Assembly: GCA_934692665.1 (NCBI GenBank) | Contig: CAKUUG010000002.1 | Span: 19,967-83,966, forward strand | Direction: 5' to 3' | DNA from: an uncultured Candidatus Melainabacteria bacterium | GTDB taxonomy: Bacteria > Cyanobacteriota > Vampirovibrionia > Gastranaerophilales > Gastranaerophilaceae | DNA length: 64,000 nt | Shown: positions 17,161 to 25,378 of the stretch, one piece after another | How positions within the stretch are numbered: position 1 is the first letter of the stretch | How the letters are laid out: each line of letters opens with the position of its first letter | Made by a program: the position numbers and the translations under genes | Notes under the pieces: model-generated | Told to the model about the DNA's origin: nothing | The model's input: the letters and a program-made list of their open reading frames with translations, nothing else | The model's database searches: none

Positions 17161-19509
17161 ATGAATAATTTATCCCATCATCATATAGCTTTAGAAATGG
17201 ATAAAGTGCTTTCTCGTTTGTCTGATTTTTCTTGTTCTAAATTAGGTAAAAATCAGTGTTTGAATTTGCCTTTTTTGAAACAAAAAGAACAAATTAAATA
17301 CGAGCTTGATTTGGTTGATGAAGCAAAAAAAATTATTGACAATACGCAGCTTTCTGCTCCAATAAATGAAATATCTGATACTGATGATATTTTTAAACAA
17401 AATTACTTAACAATAGAAGAAATAATTTCGCTTGCAGAAATATTAAGAATGGCTCGATTGAACAAGAATTTTATTTCTAAAAATGAAAATATTGAAAATT
17501 TATCTGAAATTGTAAAAAATTTGTACATAAATAAAGACTTAGAAGATGAAATTTTTAATACATTTGATAGTGAACTAAATGTTGTCGACTGGGCGTCAGA
17601 TACTTTGAAATCGCTTCGAAATTCATATAAAGATAGAAAAGAAAATCTAAAATCCTCTATAAATGAATTGTTATCGAATTACAATTTTGTTGACAATTTG
17701 CAAGATACAGTTGTTTCTATGCGTGACAATAGGCCTGTTTTTCAAGTCAAAGCCAGCTGCAAAAACAAAATCTCGGGTATTGTGCACGATGTTTCTTCGA
17801 CAGGTTTGACGTATTTTATTGAGCCTAGTTCTCTTGTTCCGCTGTCAAATAAAATCCGACAAATCGAGCTTGAAATTAAAGCTGAAATCGATAGAATCCT
17901 TGCCAATCTGTCTTGCAAATTGAAAGAAATTAAACAAGAATTGAAACAAAATCAAAATATTCTATCGAAAATCGATGTCGTTTTTGCAAAAGCAAAGTAC
18001 TCTATTTATTTGCATGGGATGAGTGCAGAATTGACAAGTGAAAAAATAATAGATATTCAATCTATGCGTCACCCTTTATTGATAGATGTGAAAAAAGAAA
18101 TCGTTGCAAATGATTTTTCTATCGGAAAAGATTACAATTGTCTATTAATTACCGGTTCAAATACAGGGGGTAAAACTGTTGCTCTAAAAACAGTCGGACT
18201 GTGTGTATTGATGACATGTTTTGGGCTGCATATTCCTGTATTGGGGGCGAAAATTTTTCCATATTCAAATATATTTTGTGATATTTCTACAGAACAGAAT
18301 CTGGAACAAGGAATTTCAACCTATTGTGCACATATAACAAATATTTCTAAAATTCTGGATGAAGTTTGTGAAAATGATTTTGTTTTGTTGGATGAATTTG
18401 GTTCAGGCACTGACCCATCAGAAGGTGCTGCTATTTCGAGGGCAATATTGGAATATTTGAAAAATAAAAACGTCCAAAGCGTCGTAACTACTCATCTTGG
18501 CGAATTGAAGACTTTGAAATATGAAAACGAGTATTTTGAAAACGCAACAGTTCTGTTCGATACAAAAACCCTAGAAGCAAAGTATAGTCTAATTATTGGA
18601 ATGTCCGGTACGTCAAATGCTATTGATATTTCTTCTGTATTGGGTCTAAATCCCCAAATAATAAACAGAGCAAGAGAGATATTTTTGGATACAAATTCAA
18701 AAAGCTCTAAAATGTTTTCAAAAATTGAAAAAACAAACCAAACGCTAATTGAAAAAGAGCAAAAAACAGAACAAAATTTAAAAGAAGCAAAAAAAATAAA
18801 CACAGAATACACTGAAAAACTGAAAGAATTAAAACAAAACAAGAAAAAAGCACTAGATGGCTTTAAAAAGAAGTTCCAAAACCAGCTTGACAATGCGAGA
18901 GGTGAAATAAAGGAAATTGTAGAAGCAATCAGAAAAGAAAAATCTCTCAAAGTTGCAATGAGGTCTTATGATAGATTGAATAGAATAGAAACTTCAATCA
19001 GAGAACAGTTTTCAACTTCTGATGACGAGTTGATGGAAAAGTATAAAGAATTAAATGTATGTGATTTAAAAATCGGACAAAATGTCTTAATCAAAAAGCT
19101 AAATCAAGTTGTATTATTAGATAGTTTGCCTGATAAAAAAGGTTTTGTAAAAGTAAAAATTGGAAATATTCAGTCAAAAGTTAAATTGAGCGATTTAGCT
19201 AAAACGGATAAAAAACTTGCACCTCATCTCAAAAAGATACAAGTTTCTTTTGACAATAATGACGGTTTGCTATCGAGACTGGATTTGAGGGGTATGAGAG
19301 TAATAGAAGCAATCGATTTTTTGGACAAACAACTCGACAAAGCCTCGCTTCGTGGTTTGCACCAAATTACTGTTGTTCATGGTTATGGCACTGGTGCTTT
19401 GAAATCAGCAATAAACGACTATCTTAAAACTTCTCCCTATGTATCGAAATTTCGTTATGGCGATGAAACAGAAGGTAGAGATGGTGTTGTAATTGTTGAT
19501 ATATTATAA
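17161..19509 (+). CDS. mutS2: MutS2 ATPase/endonuclease with Smr domain
   Basis: MutS2 proteins bind branched DNA or, in Firmicutes, collided ribosomes, and do not take part in mismatch repair. The core/lever region precedes Walker A ITGSNTGGKTVALKTVG at about 330-346. LLDEFGSGTDPSEGAA (Walker B and signature) and VVTTHLGELK follow. A long Lys/Glu coiled coil spans about 515-620, and a KOW-like segment follows. The C-terminal Smr domain (about 697-782) contains LDLRGMRVIEA and VVHGYGTGALKSAI, the LDLRG and HGxGxG nuclease motifs. Full length at 782 residues. Confidence 0.96.
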   Translation: MNNLSHHHIALEMDKVLSRLSDFSCSKLGKNQCLNLPFLKQKEQIKYELDLVDEAKKIIDNTQLSAPINEISDTDDIFKQNYLTIEEIISLAEILRMARLNKNFISKNENIENLSEIVKNLYINKDLEDEIFNTFDSELNVVDWASDTLKSLRNSYKDRKENLKSSINELLSNYNFVDNLQDTVVSMRDNRPVFQVKASCKNKISGIVHDVSSTGLTYFIEPSSLVPLSNKIRQIELEIKAEIDRILANLSCKLKEIKQELKQNQNILSKIDVVFAKAKYSIYLHGMSAELTSEKIIDIQSMRHPLLIDVKKEIVANDFSIGKDYNCLLITGSNTGGKTVALKTVGLCVLMTCFGLHIPVLGAKIFPYSNIFCDISTEQNLEQGISTYCAHITNISKILDEVCENDFVLLDEFGSGTDPSEGAAISRAILEYLKNKNVQSVVTTHLGELKTLKYENEYFENATVLFDTKTLEAKYSLIIGMSGTSNAIDISSVLGLNPQIINRAREIFLDTNSKSSKMFSKIEKTNQTLIEKEQKTEQNLKEAKKINTEYTEKLKELKQNKKKALDGFKKKFQNQLDNARGEIKEIVEAIRKEKSLKVAMRSYDRLNRIETSIREQFSTSDDELMEKYKELNVCDLKIGQNVLIKKLNQVVLLDSLPDKKGFVKVKIGNIQSKVKLSDLAKTDKKLAPHLKKIQVSFDNNDGLLSRLDLRGMRVIEAIDFLDKQLDKASLRGLHQITVVHGYGTGALKSAINDYLKTSPYVSKFRYGDETEGRDGVVIVDIL

Positions 19510-19548
19510 AATTTGTTGAACTATAGTAGATTAACCTAACTTAATAAT

Positions 19549-19577
19549 TTGTAATAATTTATAATTTAGAATATAAT
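19549..19577 (+). promoter_or_regulatory. Sigma-70 promoter for the nfeD-SPFH operon
   Basis: TTGTAA (19549-19554), exactly 17 bases, TATAAT (19572-19577); GAGGAG then lies just upstream of the ATG at 19612. Confidence 0.7.
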
Positions 19578-19611
19578 TACGCTATCTATTTTTAAAAATG
19601 AGGAGTAATAT

Positions 19612-20031
19612 ATGTGGCAAATTATGTTATGTGTGGCAATTTTTTCATTGATTCTTGAAATTTTTGTTCCGGCTTTCTTTTTCTTGAATTTTGCAATAGC
19701 AGGTTTTGTATGCACAATTATTGCTTGTTTTGTTCATAGTTTTAGTATTTTGATTGGTGTTTTCAGCGTATTGTCTTTGTTAATGCTATTGATTTTAAGA
19801 CCAATTTTTCTAAAAATGCAAAACAAAATAAAACAAAAGACCGGCATGGAAGAAAAATATGTTGGAAAAACAGCCCTTGTTGTAGAAGATATTGACAAAA
19901 CCAAAGGTGCAATTTCTATCTATGATGAGCGTTGGCAAGCAAGAAATGTCGGCGAAGGTACAATTTCAAAAGGAAAAACAATTGAAATCGTAGGACATGA
20001 AAGTATTGTAATGAAAGTAAAAGAAATATAA
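19612..20031 (+). CDS. NfeD-like membrane protein
   Basis: A 139-residue protein with two to three membrane helices in residues 1-65. A C-terminal OB-fold (about 75-139) carries YVGKTALVVEDIDKTKGAIS and ERWQARNVGEGTISKGKTIE, the NfeD C-terminal pattern. This short form lacks the ClpP-like protease domain. NfeD proteins pair with SPFH proteins to organise membrane microdomains, and the next gene is an SPFH protein nine bases downstream. Confidence 0.85.
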   Translation: MWQIMLCVAIFSLILEIFVPAFFFLNFAIAGFVCTIIACFVHSFSILIGVFSVLSLLMLLILRPIFLKMQNKIKQKTGMEEKYVGKTALVVEDIDKTKGAISIYDERWQARNVGEGTISKGKTIEIVGHESIVMKVKEI

Positions 20032-20040
20032 GGAGGTAAA

Positions 20041-21012
20041 ATGACATATTTTCTGTTTTTGCTATTGGTGTTAGCAATAGTTTTTGTGGCAAAAGGCGTT
20101 ATTATTGTTCAACAAGCCGAAGTTGTAATTATTGAGTTTTTGGGGAAGTATTCAAGAACGCTTGAATCTGGTTTGAATTTTATTATTCCAATAGTAGAAT
20201 CCCCAAGAGGTGTTGCTTGGAAAATTACGCAAAAAGGTATTGATGGTCGTTCGTATTCGTATGTAAAAGAAAAAACGAAAATTGATTTAAGGGAGTCTGT
20301 TTTTGATTTTCCCAGACAATCAGTAATTACAAAAGACAACGTTTCTATCAGCATCAATGCTCTTTTGTATTTTCAAATTGTTGATCCAAAGTCTGCAGTA
20401 TATGAAATCCAAAATCTTCCCGAAGCGATTGAAAAATTGACACAAACTACGCTAAGAAACCTTGTTGGTCAATTAGATTTGGATGAAACATTGGTTTCTC
20501 GTGACAAAATTAATGTTGAATTGCGTTCTATTTTGGATGAAGCTACAAATAAATGGGGTGTAAAAGTAAACAGGGTTGAATTGCAGGATATTATCCCACC
20601 GACAGATATTCAAAGTGCGATGGAAAAACAAATGAAAGCTGAACGTGATAGACGTGCTGCAATATTAGAAGCAGAAGGGCTTAAAAAATCCGCAATTCTA
20701 AAAGCAGAAGGTGAAAAAGAAGCAGCAATCAATCAGGCAGAAGGTTTAAAACAAGCAAAAATATTAAAAGCAGAAGGTTTTGCACAAGCTCGACTTATTG
20801 AAGCTGATGCAGAAAAAGAAGCAATCAGAAGAATTGAAGAAGCGTTTGACTATAAAGGTCAGCCTGACAAGTATTTGATTGCAATGAAATACTTGGAATC
20901 TTTAAAAGAAATAACATCAGGAAAAGACAACAAAGTTGTTTATATGCCTTATGAAGCAACCGGAATTTTGTCTTCTATTGATGGAATTAAACAAATGCTT
21001 ACAAAAAATTAA
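20041..21012 (+). CDS. SPFH/Band 7 membrane protein (QmcA/stomatin-like)
   Basis: One N-terminal membrane helix (residues 1-20) anchors a Band 7 domain (about 20-200) with VVIIEFLGKYSRTLESGLNF, QSVITKDNVSISINALLYFQ and LRNLVGQLDLDETL in outline. A long Ala/Glu/Lys coiled coil (about 200-270; repeats of AEGLKKA and ILKAEGEKEAA type) follows, promoting oligomeric assembly. The family forms membrane microdomain scaffolds and can regulate proteases. It has an aggagg ribosome site. It is closed by a hairpin at 21032-21062. Confidence 0.93.
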   Translation: MTYFLFLLLVLAIVFVAKGVIIVQQAEVVIIEFLGKYSRTLESGLNFIIPIVESPRGVAWKITQKGIDGRSYSYVKEKTKIDLRESVFDFPRQSVITKDNVSISINALLYFQIVDPKSAVYEIQNLPEAIEKLTQTTLRNLVGQLDLDETLVSRDKINVELRSILDEATNKWGVKVNRVELQDIIPPTDIQSAMEKQMKAERDRRAAILEAEGLKKSAILKAEGEKEAAINQAEGLKQAKILKAEGFAQARLIEADAEKEAIRRIEEAFDYKGQPDKYLIAMKYLESLKEITSGKDNKVVYMPYEATGILSSIDGIKQMLTKN

Positions 21013-21031
21013 AATATAATTTGAATCTTTG

Positions 21032-21062
21032 AAATGTGCGATGTACTGTCGCACATTTTTTT
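21032..21062 (+). terminator. Terminator of the nfeD-SPFH operon
   Basis: Hairpin aaatgtgcga / tcgcacattt with loop tgtactg, followed by a T run. Confidence 0.85.
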
Positions 21063-21167
21063 ATACTTTAATAAAAAAGAAAATATTAATAATATGTTTG
21101 TTTTGTATGTAAACTTGTTGTACAAAAGCTCTTATGTTATTTGATTTATGATTTAAAACAATATATA

Positions 21168-21195
21168 AAAATGGCTCTCATAATTGAGAGCCATT
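21168..21195 (-). terminator. Terminator of tpsA
   Basis: Inverted repeat aaatggctctca / tgagagccattt with a short loop; on the minus strand it is followed by a T-rich stretch, 20 bases after the tpsA stop. Confidence 0.8.
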
Positions 21196-21215
21196 TGTTA
21201 TTTTATAGATTTTTA

Positions 21216-24200
21216 TTAATCTATGTCTTTTTCATCATCTTTGGTAGTATTTAATGCGTTTGAATCTTCTTCGCTGATATCAACTTTTGCTGCTGCTGAC
21301 ATAATTGAAGATGTTTGATCAGCTGTTCCATCTGCTACTGTAGATGATTTAGAGATTTCAACTTGTTCTCTAGGTAGAGTAGTTTGGTTGATATATGAAT
21401 CCAAATCACCGAAATCAGGATTTACTGGAGGTTCAGGTTCGCATATATCATCTTTTGTTTTGATGAAATCGTCTGGTGTATATCCTGGAGGAACTACGCT
21501 AGAATCGTTTTTAACTTGTTCAGCTGTGATTGTTTTTCCAGGGTCAACAGTTGTTAATTTTTTATCATAAATTAATTCGAATTCACCAGGGTTGCCATTG
21601 TTGTCGAATGTGATTTTGTGAGCTTGGTCAATTTGGGTAGTTGTTTTGTCTGAAATGTTTCCATCTCTAGTGCTTTCATAGATTTTGTGAGTTGTGCCAT
21701 CAGGATCAGTCCAAGCTTCGCCTGTTGGTTTCCATTCGCTCCATTCACCAAATGTCAAATCGCCACCTGTAGTAGTTTTGTCTTTAGTATTGTAGTTTTT
21801 GTCATAAGTGAAGCCGTTTGGAGTTCCATCATTATAATCAAGTTTCGGGTCTAAATTGAAACCACCTTGGTCTCTAACAGTAATAACTGGAGTACCATTT
21901 GTTTTGTCTGCTATTTTTGTATCATTTGTATCAAGAGTTAATTTATCTGAAGTTAATTTCTTGATAGAAATTTTGTTATCAGTTGCATTTAATCTGATTT
22001 CAGGGCCTTCTTTTGCTGCAATGTTTTCATCCCATTTTTGAGTACCTGATTTATAGTATCCTGTTCTGAAGTTTCCACCTGTTGGATCTTTGTCAAGTGC
22101 TGCAACATTTTGTGCTGTAAGTTCAACACCAGCTTCTTTGTTGTCAGCGTTTTTAACATCTAGTGTGATTGAACCGTTATCAGGATTTGCTGAATCTTTA
22201 ACAACTTCTGTTGTAACAGCTAATTTTGTTTTGCTGATATCTAAAGTTGTTTTACCTGTGCCGGTTCTGTTGGTAGAAACACTTTGTGGAAATTCTTTAA
22301 CTGATTTTGCTACATCTGCTGCTGCAGTACCTGTTACATCATCTGTTGTTACGTTACCGTTTGCATAGATTTTTGTAACTGTGTCTTTTGCATTGGTTGT
22401 AGCTTGTTTGATAGTTAAATTGTTCATTATAACATCATGACCTGATTCGATAAAGTTTTCAGGAGCTTCTAGAGTAGAATTAACAAATTGATTATCGCCG
22501 TTTGTATAGAATTTGTTAGCTCCACCTGCTTTATAATCAACATTTACTGATTTTAAGCTGTTTTCACTAGTAAAGACGTTATCTTTTTTAGCATCAAATG
22601 CTAATCTGTTACCGTATGTCAATACAGGCATTGTTGTTTTTTCAGCTGTAATGTTGCCTGCTGTTGATTTAACATTGATGTTGTGTCCGGCTTGGATGTT
22701 AGATGTGTTTCCAATATTTACATTAGAATCAGCATCTTTTCCGAAATTGATACTATCATTAGAAGTTAAGTTAATATCATTTTTAGCAGCAATTTTTGCT
22801 GAATTTGTGATATGTAATGCACCACCTTTTGCTGTAACGTTTGCATTGTTTCCGGCATCAAGAGTTGATTTGTTAATAGTTGCATCTTTCGCAGCATTAA
22901 TATTGATGTCTTTTGATGCAGTTAATGTTGAATCATTGATATTAACATTTTTTGTAGTTGATTCTAATGTTGTATTTGTTGTTGTAATGTTAGAAGAATT
23001 TTTAACATTAACATTGCCTTGTGTTGATGTAACTTTTAAGTTACCAGCATTTGCAGGAGTAATTTTTAATGTATATCCTATTGCATTTGCTGTACCATCA
23101 TCGACAAGATCACTTGTACTGTCGTTTGGATTTACTCTATTTAGCTTCATACTGTACGCAGCAGCTTTCATAGTCGCTTTATCCATTGTAAAGTCACCAT
23201 TTGTTTCAAGAGTTATATTTTTAGATACACTTCCTGAAGCAGTTTTTGGTGAGAATGTTGTATCATTTTTAACAGTTACGTTGTTGATACCTGTTGTATT
23301 GTTTCCATAGAATTTGATGTTGCTATAAGCAAGAGAAGCATTGTCTAAAGTGGTATTTGCACCTTCAACAGACAAATTCTTTCCTGCTGAAATTAATGTT
23401 TGGTTTTGTCCGTTTGCCTTGTCGCTTGAAATATTAATATTGCCTGCAACTTTGCCATTTGTATATTTTGAAGTAATATTTACATCGCCTGTGCCATGTA
23501 CAACTGTGTTTTTAATATTAACACTGCTTGCACCTGAAATTTCAGCATTTTTTGTTTGTGAAGAATCGACGGTATTGCTTGCTTGCAATAATGAATTGTC
23601 TACATTGACATTATTATAAGCTATTGCTTTTAAGTTGCCATCTGAAAGCACTCTTGTGTTTTTAACGTTAACGTCGCCACCTTGTGAATACAATCTTACA
23701 GCGGCAGCACTTGCACTTGCAGTACTTGTTGTACCTGCGGTTGTAATAACAGAGTCAGATACTTTTAAGTTTTTATCAGCAGAAATGTAAACTTCGCCAC
23801 CTGTTTTACCTTTTGTATTTTCTGTTTTGCCGTTTGCAGTTACTGAAGTGTTAACTGTATCTATACGTGAATTTGCAAGTTCAACATTTTTTGAACCAAC
23901 AATCAATACGTTTCCGTTTTCACCGTTTACAAGTTTTGTTGCTTTTATTAAAGTGTTTTTAATTTTAATATCAGAACCGGCAGCATTTGAACGGTTTTCT
24001 ATACGTACATCACCTGAACGAATAGCTGTTTTATCTTTTGCCAAGCCTGAATTGTCGATTGATACGGTTCTTGTTACATTATTTTTTGTATCAGCTGCAA
24101 CTTTATAACCGTTTGTATAACCATTACCCAAATAGCTGAATGTAACGCCATCTGCGGTTACGATACGTACATTACCAAATGATTGGTTATATGAACCATA

Positions 24201-25007
24201 GTTGTAGTTTGAACCTGTTCTGATGAGTGAATCTTTGTATGCAACGTTGTCTGAAACAATGTCAAGTGATTTGTTCTTGTTTATTTCTGCAACGCCTGTA
24301 ATATTATAGTTATTGTCATAAGTAAAGTTATCAAAATGAGTTCCGTCTAGAGTGATTTTTGTTTTGCCGGCAAACTTGTTCATATCAATACCTGCATCTT
24401 TGAAAGCTTGAGTATAGTTAGAATCAAAGGTAATATTGCCGTATGCTCTACCTTCTCCGTTAACAGCGGCTGTTGGAGACAATTTGTTTAATGTACCTTT
24501 TTGGTATGAATCTAGGGCTGAATTAGTCATACCTTTCAAGTTTTTAGCTCCGTTAAAATCAAATGTTGAAACTGTAAATGAATTAAGGTCAACAGTAGAG
24601 CCTTGTCCAAACATTACACCTGCTGGGTTGATTAAAATAACCTTACTTGTTGTAGCATAAGAACTACAAGAACCGCCATTGATACAAGAATTTGTTATTT
24701 TACCCAAGATTTGTGATTCGTTTCCACCTAAAACACGGTTAATCATTGTTTGTGAAACGTTACTAAATCCATAATTAAGATGTTCGCCTTTGCCAACATT
24801 AAAGTTTTTGAAGTCGATTTGTCCAACATCACCTGCTTTGCCGCTTGTGATATTAAGATCAGTTCTTACTTTTGAAGTGTCTACAACACTCGTATTACCT
24901 GTTTTTCCGATTACATCACTGCTTGTAACTGCCATTGCAGCACCAGAGAATGATATAAGCGCTAACATTGCTGTAAATGCAGATAACTTTCTCTTAAATT
25001 GACTCAT
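21216..25007 (-). CDS. TpsA exoprotein, filamentous haemagglutinin-like
   Basis: A large secreted beta-helix protein of two-partner secretion. The signal peptide spans about residues 1-26 (hydrophobic LSAFTAMLALISFSGAAMA). The TPS domain (about 27-210) contains FNVGKGEHLNYGFSN and ILINPAGVMFGQGSTVDL, the NPNG-type hallmark, here NPAG. The rest (about 240-1150) is a repetitive Asn/Thr/Lys/Val-rich parallel beta-helix of VNVKNSS, INITSN, LNVEGAN-like rungs. The C-terminal 100 residues are acidic with a single Cys (ICEPEPP), which could retain the protein on the cell. Divergent partner tpsB is at 25379. Likely an adhesin or surface fibre; no toxin domain is seen at the C-terminus. Confidence 0.9.
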   Translation of the reverse strand: MSQFKRKLSAFTAMLALISFSGAAMAVTSSDVIGKTGNTSVVDTSKVRTDLNITSGKAGDVGQIDFKNFNVGKGEHLNYGFSNVSQTMINRVLGGNESQILGKITNSCINGGSCSSYATTSKVILINPAGVMFGQGSTVDLNSFTVSTFDFNGAKNLKGMTNSALDSYQKGTLNKLSPTAAVNGEGRAYGNITFDSNYTQAFKDAGIDMNKFAGKTKITLDGTHFDNFTYDNNYNITGVAEINKNKSLDIVSDNVAYKDSLIRTGSNYNYGSYNQSFGNVRIVTADGVTFSYLGNGYTNGYKVAADTKNNVTRTVSIDNSGLAKDKTAIRSGDVRIENRSNAAGSDIKIKNTLIKATKLVNGENGNVLIVGSKNVELANSRIDTVNTSVTANGKTENTKGKTGGEVYISADKNLKVSDSVITTAGTTSTASASAAAVRLYSQGGDVNVKNTRVLSDGNLKAIAYNNVNVDNSLLQASNTVDSSQTKNAEISGASSVNIKNTVVHGTGDVNITSKYTNGKVAGNINISSDKANGQNQTLISAGKNLSVEGANTTLDNASLAYSNIKFYGNNTTGINNVTVKNDTTFSPKTASGSVSKNITLETNGDFTMDKATMKAAAYSMKLNRVNPNDSTSDLVDDGTANAIGYTLKITPANAGNLKVTSTQGNVNVKNSSNITTTNTTLESTTKNVNINDSTLTASKDININAAKDATINKSTLDAGNNANVTAKGGALHITNSAKIAAKNDINLTSNDSINFGKDADSNVNIGNTSNIQAGHNINVKSTAGNITAEKTTMPVLTYGNRLAFDAKKDNVFTSENSLKSVNVDYKAGGANKFYTNGDNQFVNSTLEAPENFIESGHDVIMNNLTIKQATTNAKDTVTKIYANGNVTTDDVTGTAAADVAKSVKEFPQSVSTNRTGTGKTTLDISKTKLAVTTEVVKDSANPDNGSITLDVKNADNKEAGVELTAQNVAALDKDPTGGNFRTGYYKSGTQKWDENIAAKEGPEIRLNATDNKISIKKLTSDKLTLDTNDTKIADKTNGTPVITVRDQGGFNLDPKLDYNDGTPNGFTYDKNYNTKDKTTTGGDLTFGEWSEWKPTGEAWTDPDGTTHKIYESTRDGNISDKTTTQIDQAHKITFDNNGNPGEFELIYDKKLTTVDPGKTITAEQVKNDSSVVPPGYTPDDFIKTKDDICEPEPPVNPDFGDLDSYINQTTLPREQVEISKSSTVADGTADQTSSIMSAAAKVDISEEDSNALNTTKDDEKDID

Positions 25008-25098
25008 TTTGTTTCCTTTCGTAAAACATTAAGTGTCCATATGCCCATATACTTAATAAAAACCACGTAAATGAAAAATATTTCAGAAAAAATGTTTA

Positions 25099-25129
25099 AT
25101 TTTACAAAAATTTACATAATTCTTGTCAA
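25099..25129 (-). promoter_or_regulatory. Promoter for tpsA
   Basis: Minus strand: perfect TTGACA (25124-25129) followed by TGTAAA at 17 bases or TAAAAT at 19 bases. This predicts a leader of about 85-90 bases before the tpsA ATG, which has a gaaagga ribosome site. Confidence 0.6.
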
Positions 25130-25293
25130 AAGTACACGTTTTGTAAAAGTAGCAGAAAAAAAAATCTAAATCAACAATTTATATAATGTTTATATTCTGC
25201 AATATATACTATTTTTACATAAATTAACAAATAGGCAAAAAATAAAATTTAGGATTTTTTTTATAATACAATAAAAATCATCAATATAATTTA

Positions 25294-25322
25294 TTGTTAA
25301 ACGAGATTGTATGATTTATTAT
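25294..25322 (+). promoter_or_regulatory. Promoter for tpsB
   Basis: TTGTTA (25294-25299), 17 bases, TATTAT (25317-25322), about 57 bases upstream of the tpsB GTG start. Confidence 0.5.
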
Positions 25323-25378
25323 TGTAAGTGTTATTATGATATGTTCCAACAGTAAACAATAAACAAGGAATTAAAGTA

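Larger units (their letters stand above)
25008..25378. other. 371-bp divergent regulatory region between tpsA and tpsB
   Basis: Very AT-rich, without an ORF or RNA gene that I can support. It holds one promoter for each gene (entries below) and a CATATG-containing direct repeat, ccatatgcccatat, at about 25037-25050 near tpsA. Several gtaaa/tttac motifs occur between 25100 and 25150. Confidence 0.6.

Noticed and set aside
18492..18950. 152-codon frame antisense to mutS2
   Set aside because: It is the complement of the Lys/Glu coiled coil in MutS2, without a ribosome site.
22651..23310. 219-codon open frame antisense to tpsA
   Set aside because: It lies wholly inside tpsA, its hydrophobic Val/Phe-rich product mirrors the repetitive Asn/Thr/Lys codons on the other strand, and it has no ribosome site or family match.
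25008..25378. Small RNA or short gene in the tps divergent region
   Set aside because: No stable hairpin, ribosome-linked ORF or conserved motif could be seen beyond the promoters.
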